Origin: Phycisphaera sp.
GTDB lineage: Bacteria; Planctomycetota; Phycisphaerae; Phycisphaerales; UBA1924
DNA length: 64,000 nucleotides
Direction: 5' to 3'
Assembly (NCBI GenBank): GCA_020639255.1
Contig: JACKGZ010000001.1
Coordinates: 1 to 64,000, forward strand
Of this stretch, positions 52,752 through 61,637 are shown one piece after another (positions within the stretch are counted from its first letter, which is position 1; each line of letters opens with the position of its first letter). A program made the position numbers and the translations under genes. The notes below the pieces were generated by a model that worked only from the letters and a program-made list of their open reading frames with translations, had not been told where the DNA came from and made no database searches.

Positions 52752-52899
52752 GGTCGTTGCCTCCGCGTGCGGTGTACCCATCATCGGCCAGATGGGTGCC
52801 ATTCCGGGCCCTGTTTGGGGCCTTCTGCGGAGTTGAACGCCACCGACCGCGACTGATTGCACCCAAATCGGGCTGATCGTGCCGATACAAGCTCCCAGA

Positions 52900-53997
52900 A
52901 TGGACAAACACCCTACCAGGATCGGTGTACTCACGGGCGGCGGCGACTGCCCGGGCCTCAATGCGGTCATCAGAGCCGTCGTGAAAGACGCCACGTACCA
53001 CGACATCGATGTCCTGGGCATCGAAGACGGCTTCCTCGGCCTCATCGAGGATCGCGTCAAACCCCTCGACAAGAACGACGTCTCCAACATCCTCACCTAC
53101 GGCGGCACCATCCTCGGCTCATCCAACAAGGCCAACCCTCAGAAGTACCCCGTCGGCACACTCCCCGATGGCAAACCCAACTTCAAAGATCTCACCGACG
53201 TCTGCATGACGCACATCGAGATCCACGGCATACAGGCCCTCGTTGTCATCGGGGGCGACGGCACTATGTCGGCTGCCAAGCCCTTCACCGAGCGGGGCAT
53301 CAACTGCATCGGTGTTCCCAAGACCATCGACAACGATCTCTGGGGCTCAGACATCACCTTCGGCTTCGCGACCGCCGTCAGCATCGCCACCGAAGCACTC
53401 GACCGCGTCCACACGACCGCCGCCAGCCACCATCGCGTGATGGTCGTCGAGGTCATGGGCCGCAACGCCGGCTGGATCGCGCTGCACGCGGGCGTTGCCT
53501 CGGGCTCGGACATCATCCTCCTGCCCGAGATCGAGTTCGATCTCGACAAGGTCGTCCGCGTGTGCGAGCAGCGATCGCAGCACGGAAAGCGCTTCACGAT
53601 CATCTGCTGCTCAGAGGGCGCCCGCCCCAAGGGCGGCAAGCAGCACATCGAACGCGTCGACCCGACCAGCCCCGATCCCATCCGCTTCGGCGGCATCGGC
53701 AAGTGGGTCGCCGACACCATCGAAGACATGACCGGCATCGAGAGCCGGTACGTCGTGCTGGGTCACGTCCAACGCGGCGGCACGCCCGTCGCCGCCGACC
53801 GCGTGCTGGCCACGCAGTTCGGGCACCACGCGATGCAACTGCTCCGCAACGGCGCCAAGAATCGGCTCGTCGTGATGCAGGAAGGCAAGCTGACGGACGT
53901 CGAGATCACCTCGGCCGCCGATAAGCAGCGGCTCGTCCCGCCCGATCACGCGATGATCGCCGCGGCCAGGGCCGTCTACACAAGCTTCGGGGACTGA
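52900..53997 (+). CDS. 6-phosphofructokinase, group III type
   Basis: The enzyme phosphorylates fructose 6-phosphate. From ATG 52900 it is 365 residues; GTG 52879 would add seven. Motifs are LTGGGDCPGLNAVIR (11-25), VVIGGDGTMSAA, GVPKTIDNDLWGSD and VVEVMGRNAGWIALHAG. The donor-choosing position has Gly in GGDGT (Gly favours ATP; Asp favours pyrophosphate), while PKTIDND keeps the Lys seen in group III enzymes. So ATP is the likely donor, as in the Gly/Lys actinobacterial enzymes. VQRGGTPVAADRVLATQFG completes the fold. It is followed 70 bases later by lepB. Confidence 0.9.
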   Translation: MDKHPTRIGVLTGGGDCPGLNAVIRAVVKDATYHDIDVLGIEDGFLGLIEDRVKPLDKNDVSNILTYGGTILGSSNKANPQKYPVGTLPDGKPNFKDLTDVCMTHIEIHGIQALVVIGGDGTMSAAKPFTERGINCIGVPKTIDNDLWGSDITFGFATAVSIATEALDRVHTTAASHHRVMVVEVMGRNAGWIALHAGVASGSDIILLPEIEFDLDKVVRVCEQRSQHGKRFTIICCSEGARPKGGKQHIERVDPTSPDPIRFGGIGKWVADTIEDMTGIESRYVVLGHVQRGGTPVAADRVLATQFGHHAMQLLRNGAKNRLVVMQEGKLTDVEITSAADKQRLVPPDHAMIAAARAVYTSFGD

Positions 53998-54067
53998 ATC
54001 CCAAGAAACTGATTCCCCGGCAATCGGGCTACCCTTGCCCTGCCCTAATCCGACAGGAGTCGACGAG

Positions 54068-54937
54068 ATGCCCGAGGACACCAAGCCGAACGATCAGACC
54101 GCCGACACCTCGGCCCCCGAGGCCCCCAAATCGGCCTCATCGCTCCCGCCGCGCGCGGCACCCAATCAGAAGCCCGAGCCCGCAAAGCGCCGTAAGAAAA
54201 AAGAGAAGAAGAAGTACGACTCCTTCACGGGCTACCTCTGGGGCGAGTGGATCCGCCCGCTCGGCACCATCTTCATCATCATGGGCATCTTCCGCCTCAC
54301 CGTCCTCGACTGGTTCGACGTGCCCAGCGGCTCGATGGAACCCACCATCATGACCGGCGACCGCATCGCCGTGAAGAAGTTCACCTACGGCCTGCGCGTC
54401 CCGTTCACCAAGGAAACATGGCTGTTCCAATGGGGCCGCCCCGAGCGCGGCGACCTCGTGGTCTGCTACTCACCCGACGAGGGCGACGAGGTCCGACTCG
54501 TCAAACGCGTCGTCGCCGTCCCCGGTGACACGATCGAGATGAAGGACGGCCGCCTCTGGATCAACGGCGAGGAACCCGTCTACGACCCCGTCGATCCATC
54601 GAAGTTCCCCGCGCTCGACGCCGTCGCACGATCGGAGATGGACTTCTTCACCGAGACCGTCGAGGGCGTCGGGCACTTCGTCATGTTCGAGAAAAAGAAC
54701 CCCCAGAGCATCCGCAACTTCCCGAAGCAGGAAGTCCCCGAGGATCAGTACGTCATCATCGGCGACAACCGCGACAACTCCAAGGACGCCCGCGCCTGGA
54801 ACATGACCCGCGAGGAGTGGGGCACGCGCGTCGACTTCATGGACATCGACCGCATCCACGGCCAGGCCTTCGCCGTCGCCTTCAGCCTCGACGGCTGGTC
54901 GCCGCGCTGGGGCCGGACGTTCAAGGGGATTCACTAA
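54068..54937 (+). CDS. lepB: Signal peptidase I
   Basis: The 289-residue enzyme cleaves Sec signal peptides on the outer face of the inner membrane. ATG 54068 follows AGGAG. A Pro/Lys-rich cytoplasmic tail (RKKKEKKK) leads to one helix (about 64-80). The catalytic Ser89 is in VPSGSMEPTIMTGDR, Lys146 in RLVKRVVAVPGD, and box E is VIIGDNRDNSKDAR. A second helix before the tail is not seen, so this is the single-anchor type. An insertion of about 45 residues follows NGEEPVYDP. Its 3' end overlaps the convergent orphan by 17 bases. Confidence 0.95.
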   Translation: MPEDTKPNDQTADTSAPEAPKSASSLPPRAAPNQKPEPAKRRKKKEKKKYDSFTGYLWGEWIRPLGTIFIIMGIFRLTVLDWFDVPSGSMEPTIMTGDRIAVKKFTYGLRVPFTKETWLFQWGRPERGDLVVCYSPDEGDEVRLVKRVVAVPGDTIEMKDGRLWINGEEPVYDPVDPSKFPALDAVARSEMDFFTETVEGVGHFVMFEKKNPQSIRNFPKQEVPEDQYVIIGDNRDNSKDARAWNMTREEWGTRVDFMDIDRIHGQAFAVAFSLDGWSPRWGRTFKGIH

Positions 54938-55568
54938 AATCTTGTATGCCAGTGAGTTGAGCGAAGCAGTCTTCGAATTCTGGAATGGCTCGAAGTCTTT
55001 GTATGAGCTCAATGAGCGGCGGACACCGATCGCTTATCCAGAGCAGTTCCCGAATTCTTGGCAACAAAGTATCGGGCGATACGGACGGCATAATTTCGCT
55101 GCAATCTCGTACGATTTGATCTGTTTCGATACCGAGTGATACGAATCTACACAGTGTGTAGCTAGCCATGGCTCTGGTGCTGCCTTGACTAACAATCGCA
55201 ATGTTGCGCACGGCGTCATACCCATCTGAATCGAGGTACAGCAAAATCTCAAATATGGCTTGGTGGCAAAGTGTTGTCCATTCGTCACAGCTTACTGTTT
55301 CTCCCAGTTCCGATGGCAACCTTGGTGCGAGTTCAATCCGATTGAGGAGAAGTGGGATGATGGCTTTTGTTTTGGAATGAGCCGTAGTTTTGGCGATGAA
55401 CCCAAGCTGTCCTCGCTGGCCTCGATGGTGAATAGCAAGGGCAGCATCGCAAATGTTGTCGTCAACAGTCCCTTTTTGTATATTCCGAATGATTGCTCGT
55501 TCTTCTAATCGAGATAGAAATTTACTCACCAGGCAAAACAACCGGATTAGTGCTGGCGTGTTGTCCAT
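54921..55568 (-). CDS. Hypothetical helical protein, AT-rich orphan
   Basis: The 215-residue product from ATG 55568 has no signal peptide or membrane helix. It is mainly helical (FEILLYLDSDGYDAV, LLPRIRELLWISDR, IELIQRLRAIP), which could be HEAT-like, but I recognise no family. The gene is AT-richer than its surroundings (28 GC in 55081-55140). It ends inside the lepB 3' end (17-base overlap) and starts 53 bases after dnaB's stop on the same strand. No clear ribosome site precedes it. The start and even the existence of the gene carry some doubt, but the length and codon pattern support it. Confidence 0.55.
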   Translation of the reverse strand: MDNTPALIRLFCLVSKFLSRLEERAIIRNIQKGTVDDNICDAALAIHHRGQRGQLGFIAKTTAHSKTKAIIPLLLNRIELAPRLPSELGETVSCDEWTTLCHQAIFEILLYLDSDGYDAVRNIAIVSQGSTRAMASYTLCRFVSLGIETDQIVRDCSEIMPSVSPDTLLPRIRELLWISDRCPPLIELIQRLRAIPEFEDCFAQLTGIQDFSESP

Positions 55569-55621
55569 GTCGGCAGATAATAAGTTGTATCCCGTGCAGA
55601 GAAACGCAACAGAATCTCGAA

Positions 55622-57262
55622 TCAGAACGGCGCGTCCTCGTCGCCCTCGAACTCGTCCGAGTCGAACTCCGTCGGCCCGCCGCCGTCGCGGTGGTCCTCA
55701 GCCGGGCCCGTCTTGGCGCGGCCGCCGAACGAGCTGCCCACGCCCATCCCCGGGTTCGTCAGCGGCTTGGGCTCGATGTCCCCGATCGGTGGCGGCGTGT
55801 ACTCCACCGGCCCCGCCGGGATCTGCGCGAAGCTGCGCGATGAGTACCCACCCCCGTCGTCGTAGTACTTGCTGTCGGGGTTCTTGAAGCGCGTCGTGCC
55901 GCGGTCCCACTTGAGCTCGATCGTGCCCGTCGGGCCGTTGCGCTGCTTGGCGATGATCAGCTCGGCCAGATCCTTCTTATCCTCGTTCTCCATCTCCCAG
56001 TCGGCGTCGCCGATGTGGTAGTACGCCTCGCGGTGCAGCAGCAGCACCACGTCCGCGTCCTGCTCGATCGAGCCCGATTCGCGCAGATCGCTGAGCCTGG
56101 GCGTGTTGCCCTCGCGCTGCGTCGCGCCACGGTTGAGCTGCGCGAGGCAGATCACGGGCAGATCGAGCTCACGCGCGAGCGACTTGATGCCGCGCGAGAT
56201 CTCGGAGACCTCCACCTGCCTGCTCTCACGCGCCGCGGTGGGCGAGCTGAGCAGCTGGAGGTAGTCGATCACGATGCAGCGCACGTCGTGACGGCGCACG
56301 AGGCGACGCGCCCGGGCCCGCAGGCCCAGCACCGTCAGGTTGGGCGTGTCGTCGATAAAGATCGGCGCCTCGCCCATCTCGCCCGCCGCGCGGATGAGCT
56401 TTTGGAAGTCCTGCTCGTTGAACGCGCCGGTACGCATCTTGTGGCTGTCGACGCCCGATTTGGCCGACAGCAATCGGCTTGTCACAGCCTCCTTCGACAT
56501 CTCGAGGCTGAAGAACGCGACGCCCACCTTCTCGTGCTTGGCCTTGCCGCCCGCCGAGGCGCCGCCGAAGGCGACCTGCTCGGCGATGTTCAGAGCGAGC
56601 GCGGTCTTACCCATCGAGGGGCGCGCCGCGACGATGATCATCTCGCCCGCGTGCAACCCGCTGAGCTTGTCGTCGAGAGCGTGGTAGCCCGTCGGGATGC
56701 CGCTGACGCCCTTGCCCTCGATCGCCTCCAGCCGCTCGATCTCCTGCTGCAGCAGGTCGCCCAGCGCCTGCGCATCGTTCGACTGCGCCTGCTCGGCGAT
56801 CGCGAAGATCCGCCCCTCGGCCTTGTCGACGACCTCGTTCACGCTCGCCGCGTCGTCGGTCGGGTGATACGCGTCGTACAGGATCTGCCCCGCCGCGTCG
56901 ATCAGCCGGCGCAAACGGTGCTTGTCGGCGACCATCCTGGCGTAGTACGGCGCGCTCGTCGCCGCGGGCACCGCCTCGGCCAGCCTCACCAGATACTCCT
57001 CGCCCCCGATGTCCTTGAGCACGTGCGCGTCGCGCAGGCGGTCGACCAGCATCACGAGGTCGCCCGACTGGTGCTGCTCGTAGAGCCCGATGATCTCCTT
57101 GAAGATCGCGCCGTGGGCCGCCGAGTAGAACATCTCCTCGCTCGAGACGTGCGGCAGGACGTCGGCGATCACCGCCGGGTCGAGGATCATCGACCCGAGC
57201 AGGCTCATCTCCGACTCAAGCGAGTGGGGGGGCAGGCGGTCGAAGAGCTTCTCGATGCTCAT
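55622..57262 (-). CDS. dnaB: Replicative DNA helicase DnaB
   Basis: DnaB unwinds DNA ahead of the replisome. The 546-residue protein starts MSIEKLFDRLPPHSLESEMS at ATG 57262. The N-terminal domain is followed by a linker, then the RecA-like helicase. Walker A is VAARPSMGKTALALN (211-225), Walker B RCIVIDYLQLL, and CLAQLNRGATQR, SDLRESGSIEQDADVV and RNGPTGTIELKWD complete it. The C-terminal 75 residues (Pro/Gly-rich, ending EFEGDEDAPF) are an acidic tail not usual for DnaB and could bind SSB or primase. The longer frame to 58054 is antisense to the oxidase gene. Confidence 0.96.
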   Translation of the reverse strand: MSIEKLFDRLPPHSLESEMSLLGSMILDPAVIADVLPHVSSEEMFYSAAHGAIFKEIIGLYEQHQSGDLVMLVDRLRDAHVLKDIGGEEYLVRLAEAVPAATSAPYYARMVADKHRLRRLIDAAGQILYDAYHPTDDAASVNEVVDKAEGRIFAIAEQAQSNDAQALGDLLQQEIERLEAIEGKGVSGIPTGYHALDDKLSGLHAGEMIIVAARPSMGKTALALNIAEQVAFGGASAGGKAKHEKVGVAFFSLEMSKEAVTSRLLSAKSGVDSHKMRTGAFNEQDFQKLIRAAGEMGEAPIFIDDTPNLTVLGLRARARRLVRRHDVRCIVIDYLQLLSSPTAARESRQVEVSEISRGIKSLARELDLPVICLAQLNRGATQREGNTPRLSDLRESGSIEQDADVVLLLHREAYYHIGDADWEMENEDKKDLAELIIAKQRNGPTGTIELKWDRGTTRFKNPDSKYYDDGGGYSSRSFAQIPAGPVEYTPPPIGDIEPKPLTNPGMGVGSSFGGRAKTGPAEDHRDGGGPTEFDSDEFEGDEDAPF

Positions 57263-57415
57263 GAGGACCTTCTGGTCCTTCCCGCCTCGTCTGGATCGTC
57301 CCTGATCGCTCACCGGAGTTGCCCTTTCCCTTGCACCGGGCCAGAGTACCCCGTCGGTCACACGCCGTCTCTGTACAACGTGTCGGTTCACTGAATCTCG
57401 GGCGTACGCTTGGCT

Positions 57416-58141
57416 ATGAGCAACGCCGAACTCGCCGACGACCCGTTCAGTTCGGGGGGAACCCTCCCCGAAGAACTCCCCGATTCGCCGTGGGGTGTCT
57501 TTAGACAGTGGTGGGACGAGGCCCATACGGGCGACGAAGGCAAGCCGATCGAATCGCACCCCAACGCCATGTCGCTCGCCACGCTCGGCGACGCGGGCAT
57601 GCCCAGCACCCGGATCGTCTACTGCAAGGGCATGGACCTGGACGCCGGCTGGATCCGTTTCTATACGAACTATCAGGGTCGCAAAGCGAGACAGCTCGCG
57701 GCCAACCCGAAAGCCGCCGCGGGCTTCCACTGGAACATCCTCCACCGCCAGGCGTGCATCGAGGGCCTCGTTGTCAAGAGCCCGCCCGAAGAGAGCGACG
57801 CGTACTTCGCCTCGCGCGCGCTGATCAGCAGGCTCGGCGCGTGGGCGAGCCACCAGTCCGAGCCTGTCGCCTCGCGCGACGATCTGCTCACGCAGTACGC
57901 CGACGTGATGGAACGCTTCGGCGTCGGTGTCGACACGATCATGAACGACGTCGAAGGGCGAGAGATCACCATCCCGCGCCCCGAGCACTGGGGCGGCTTC
58001 CGCATCTGGGCCACGCGCGTCGAGCTCTGGATCGGCGGCAAAGGGCGCTTCCACGACCGCGCCGTCTGGACGCGCGATCTGACGCCCGAGGCTGACGGCT
58101 TCAACGCGAGCCCCTGGCAGGTGACGCGCCTCCAGCCATGA
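57416..58141 (+). CDS. pdxH: Pyridoxamine 5'-phosphate oxidase (PNPOx family)
   Basis: PdxH oxidises pyridoxine or pyridoxamine phosphate to PLP with FMN. The 241-residue protein has PNAMSLATLGDAGMPSTRIV (FMN-binding start), GWIRFYTNYQGRKARQLAANP, RQACIEGLV and RIWATRVELWIGG near the end. A catalytic-site segment, RLGAWASHQSEPV, is kept, and the closing WQVTRLQP replaces the usual WxxxRLxP. About 25 residues precede the fold. ATG 57416 is chosen; TTG 57410 is also in frame. The stop overlaps the next gene as ATGA. Divergent dnaB starts 153 bases away. Confidence 0.88.
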   Translation: MSNAELADDPFSSGGTLPEELPDSPWGVFRQWWDEAHTGDEGKPIESHPNAMSLATLGDAGMPSTRIVYCKGMDLDAGWIRFYTNYQGRKARQLAANPKAAAGFHWNILHRQACIEGLVVKSPPEESDAYFASRALISRLGAWASHQSEPVASRDDLLTQYADVMERFGVGVDTIMNDVEGREITIPRPEHWGGFRIWATRVELWIGGKGRFHDRAVWTRDLTPEADGFNASPWQVTRLQP

Positions 58142-59184
58142 CCGAGTCCGAGCCGCCCAGCCCGCTTGTCACGCTGCCGAAGTTCCGCAAGGGTGTGGAT
58201 CTCCTCGCATTCGCGCCGGGCAGCGACGACGTGCTTCTGACGGCCGACGCCCGGCGCTCGCTTGCGGTTTGGGATCTGCACAGGCCCGACGAACCCCTGC
58301 ACGAGGTCGAGTCGGGCGCGAAAGTCATCGGCGCCAAATTCTGGCCCGACGAGGGTGGCCTGCTCGTCTGGTCGGACCAGGGCGCGCAGGTGCTCGATCT
58401 TGCAGCCGAGGAGGTGGTGACCCACATCCCCGCGCACACCGAGCGCCAGAAGCACAAGAACGTCGCCGCTCGCGTGCTGAAATCGATCGGCACGGGGCTG
58501 AGCTTCGTCCCGATGGCAGCCGGCGGGATCTGGGCGCTCCTGCCCGTGCTTGCTTCGAGCGCCTCGGCCCAGGCGCACCACTACGCCAGCGCCGATGTTG
58601 CACCAGACGCGAGCTTCGTCGCCACCATTGCGCACAACCACCGCGTCTACGCGCACGACATCCACACGGGCGAGAAGCTCGCCGAGTGGAAGATCGCCAT
58701 GAGCGAACGCTCGCAGCTGGTCTGTCTGCCGAACGGGCGCATCGCCGCGGGCATGAACTCGAAGCTGTTCATCCTCGACGTGAACGAGCGGAAACCAGTA
58801 CTCAAGAAATCGGCGCACCTCTCGGGTGTTCGCGGCCTCGTGCGCCTGCCGGGCGGCCACATCGCCACGATCGGCGAAAACCAGAACATGCGCCTCTGGA
58901 CCCAAGAGGCCGAGAAGGTCGGCGGCCTCGTCAAGCTCCGCAAGCAGGTCGAGGAAGCCTTCCCGATCGACGCGACGCGGCTCATCGCCCGCGCGACCAA
59001 CCGCAGGCTCTACCTGATTGACACCGAGGCCAAGCCCGCGATGACGATCCTGAACCCGGGCGGCTTCAAGATCCACGCGATCGCCGTGAGCGACGACGGC
59101 CGGCGCGTCGCCCTCGCGGGGAGCGACAAGCTCGTGCGGATCTACGAAACGGCTTCGCTCCTCACTCAGGACGCGGGCGAGTAG
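58138..59184 (+). CDS. WD40/beta-propeller-like protein coupled to pdxH
   Basis: The 348-residue chain has several short beta repeats ending in W/L-D-like pairs (SLAVWDLHRPDEPL, AQVLDLAAEEVV, RVYAHDIHTGEKLAEW, KLFILDVNERKPV, NMRLWTQEAEK, KLVRIYETASLL), consistent with a WD40-type propeller. One hydrophobic segment in the middle (LSFVPMAAGGIWALLPVLASS, about residues 121-141) is unusual inside a propeller. It has no signal peptide. The gene is translated with pdxH (ATGA). Its role is unknown; the operon alone does not show a PLP link. Confidence 0.6.
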   Translation: MTESEPPSPLVTLPKFRKGVDLLAFAPGSDDVLLTADARRSLAVWDLHRPDEPLHEVESGAKVIGAKFWPDEGGLLVWSDQGAQVLDLAAEEVVTHIPAHTERQKHKNVAARVLKSIGTGLSFVPMAAGGIWALLPVLASSASAQAHHYASADVAPDASFVATIAHNHRVYAHDIHTGEKLAEWKIAMSERSQLVCLPNGRIAAGMNSKLFILDVNERKPVLKKSAHLSGVRGLVRLPGGHIATIGENQNMRLWTQEAEKVGGLVKLRKQVEEAFPIDATRLIARATNRRLYLIDTEAKPAMTILNPGGFKIHAIAVSDDGRRVALAGSDKLVRIYETASLLTQDAGE

Positions 59185-61637
59185 ACCTTGCGGTCCTTGA
59201 GGTGGTTCCGCGTGCCGAAGAGGATCTCAAGAACGCCCATCGGCTTGACGCCCTGCGCCCTGCGCCGCCCGCCGATGTCGCACGCGAGCTTCCATTGTTT
59301 GCGCAGGATGCCCCACGCGAACCAGACGGAGAGGTTCGGGTCGTAGATGTTGATAGTTTCGCTCGTGACGCCGTTGAGCTCGATGATCGCGAGCCCTCGC
59401 CCCGCGCGGAGTTCGTCCTCGTTCTCGTAGCGGACATCGAAGCGTCCGAAGTCGATCGGCCCGCCTCCGATTCCCTTGAACGCGGACGCCACGCGATCGA
59501 TCTCGGTCTCGAGTTCGGGGGTGAGCAGGTCCGGTGCATCGATGAAGATCGCGCCCTGCTTGTGGTTGCCAGCGGTCGAGAGCCGGATCTTGGCGCCCGC
59601 CTCGGGCACTTCATCGAGCCGATCTGCAAACCGCATGCGGAACGTCTCGCGCTGCAGGCGGTAGCGAGGGTGATCGTCGATGAGCCTGCCGAGCGTGCGC
59701 TTGCCGTCGCACTCGAGCTCGGGGAACTCCTTTCGGCAGATCGAGAACACACGGCCCTGAAGACCTGAACCCGGTTGCGGGTCGCGCACCCAGAACACGC
59801 CCAGCTCGCAAGGCCTGGGGTGAAACTTCTGAAGCATCACGTCCGCTGGCGTGTACGCGAAGTATGCGAACACGTCCGCTTCGCTCTTGCACAGCTTCAG
59901 TCCGCGCCCGTTCTCGCCCTGGTTGGGCTTGAGGATGATCGGGAAGCCGCCGAGGCGGGGCTCGTTTGCAATCAGGTCGCACGCTTTCTGCGCACGGGTC
60001 TCGGGCTTCGGGCCTGCTGCGATCAGGTCGCCGTAGAGAACGGCTTCGTCGCCCGCGTGGAGCAGGCCCCGCACGATGTCGATCTTGCTCTCGCCCGCGA
60101 ACCCGCCGCCCTGATCGATGCCCGGGTTGCAGCAGGTGAACACGAGCGGGTGCCGGTGCTTGATTGCCGCGATGACGAACGTCGGGATCGCGGGGAAGTG
60201 CAGCGCCCACGTCGGCCACCACTCGTGGTGACGCAGCCGGCCCCACTGGACGAGAAGTCCGATTCGCCCCTTGCGCGTGAACGGGCGCACGTTGACCTCG
60301 ATCACGAACGCCATCACGAGGACCGCGAGCACCCAGCCGAGTTCTCCGAGCGCGAGCCCGAGCGGGCGGAACGCGAACTGCGTCAGAAAGAAGCCGGCCC
60401 CGAGCATCACGCCCGGCTTAAAGAACGCGCCGAACCACGCACGCCAGTCCGTCAACCTTCGGCGCAGAAGCATGGCGATCACGTACGCGAGCGTGAGCCC
60501 GACCCACGCGACACCGATATCGAGCTCCGTCGCGCCCATCAGGACAACGACCCACGCCTTCCCGACCTTGCGGAGCACGAGCGAGGCGCCCGCAACGGCG
60601 AGCACCACCGCCCACCACGGCCCGAAGTGCACCCAATGCAGAAACGCGCCGCCAATATTTCCAAATGGTGTGCGACGTGGCGCCAGATCAATCGTCTCGC
60701 GCACAGGCATGGCGTTCGGATCGTCGAACTTGGCGATGAATCCTTCGATATATCCCGCGGCTTCCTTGGGGTGCATGAAGGGCATGAAGTGGTCGTAGGG
60801 CGTCATCACGAGCGTGCTCGTCGGCATCAGCTCGTGGTGGTACTCCGCGGCCCAGTCGGGAGTCAGGAAGTCGTTCCGCCCGTGCAGGATGAGTGTCGGT
60901 GTCTGCAGCCGCCGCATGATGTCTGCGAGCGGGCGCTGATCGGTCTCGTCGAAGTTGCGGATGAACGCCTCGCGCTCGGTGGAGGGGCCGAGCAGGCCGA
61001 AGTGGGGGATGAGGATGTCGAGCTTGTTGAGGACGAGATCGCCCAGCTTGTACTTGGCGTGCTCGAAGAAGTGGCTCCCCGAGCCCTCGGTCTCTTGCGC
61101 GCCGACCGATGCGAGCATCGTGATCGAGGCGATGCGATCGGGGTGGTCGTTCGCCATATTGAGCGCCACGGCCCCGCCGTTGGACCAACCAACGATGTGC
61201 GCACGCTCGATGTGTAGCCTGTTGAGCACACCGAAAACGAAATCGGCGTAGTCCTTCGCAGATCGGCCTTCGGGTATGCCCATGCGAGGGTTGGCGAGTG
61301 AACCGAAGCCGGGCATGTCAAACCAAATGACGCGCCGGCCGTCGACTTCGTGGAGGGCAGGGCCGAGTTTCTCGAAGTTCGAAGCCGCTCCGGGTGTGCC
61401 GTGGAGCAGGATGACTGGATCGAGTGTATTTGAGTTGTTTGTTTGAAGGATGTCGAAGACGGCAAGTCCGAGTTCGTCTTCTTGTGTTGCACCGGCTTCG
61501 ACGTACGACTGTTCGAGCACACCCGGGCGGTAATACGTGAGCGCTTCTGTGCCGAGGTTGCTCAAAGCCAGCAGGAGAATGTACACACCCAGCGAGATCC
61601 AAGGATGCCGACGTATGAACTGTCCGAGTCGCTTCAC
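59166..61637 (-). CDS. Fusion: alpha/beta hydrolase + membrane helices + ATP-grasp ligase
   Basis: This 823-residue protein joins three parts. Residues 1-310 are an alpha/beta hydrolase after a signal-anchor helix. VILLHGTPG (75-83) is the oxyanion loop, GWSNGG holds the nucleophile Ser152, Asp256 is in LHGRNDF, and His283 is in PYDHF. Residues 330-450 hold about four membrane helices. Residues 560-823 are ATP-grasp-like: FPIILKPNQGENGRG (565-579) binds ATP and IIELNGVTSE the metal. The first part acts outside and the last inside, if topology is as predicted. Its stop overlaps the convergent propeller gene by 19 bases, and its start overlaps the rlmN stop (ATGA). Confidence 0.75.
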   Translation of the reverse strand: MKRLGQFIRRHPWISLGVYILLLALSNLGTEALTYYRPGVLEQSYVEAGATQEDELGLAVFDILQTNNSNTLDPVILLHGTPGAASNFEKLGPALHEVDGRRVIWFDMPGFGSLANPRMGIPEGRSAKDYADFVFGVLNRLHIERAHIVGWSNGGAVALNMANDHPDRIASITMLASVGAQETEGSGSHFFEHAKYKLGDLVLNKLDILIPHFGLLGPSTEREAFIRNFDETDQRPLADIMRRLQTPTLILHGRNDFLTPDWAAEYHHELMPTSTLVMTPYDHFMPFMHPKEAAGYIEGFIAKFDDPNAMPVRETIDLAPRRTPFGNIGGAFLHWVHFGPWWAVVLAVAGASLVLRKVGKAWVVVLMGATELDIGVAWVGLTLAYVIAMLLRRRLTDWRAWFGAFFKPGVMLGAGFFLTQFAFRPLGLALGELGWVLAVLVMAFVIEVNVRPFTRKGRIGLLVQWGRLRHHEWWPTWALHFPAIPTFVIAAIKHRHPLVFTCCNPGIDQGGGFAGESKIDIVRGLLHAGDEAVLYGDLIAAGPKPETRAQKACDLIANEPRLGGFPIILKPNQGENGRGLKLCKSEADVFAYFAYTPADVMLQKFHPRPCELGVFWVRDPQPGSGLQGRVFSICRKEFPELECDGKRTLGRLIDDHPRYRLQRETFRMRFADRLDEVPEAGAKIRLSTAGNHKQGAIFIDAPDLLTPELETEIDRVASAFKGIGGGPIDFGRFDVRYENEDELRAGRGLAIIELNGVTSETINIYDPNLSVWFAWGILRKQWKLACDIGGRRRAQGVKPMGVLEILFGTRNHLKDRKVYSPAS

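Noticed and set aside
57263..58054. N-terminal extension of dnaB
   Set aside because: It is antisense to the oxidase gene; DnaB homology starts at 57262.
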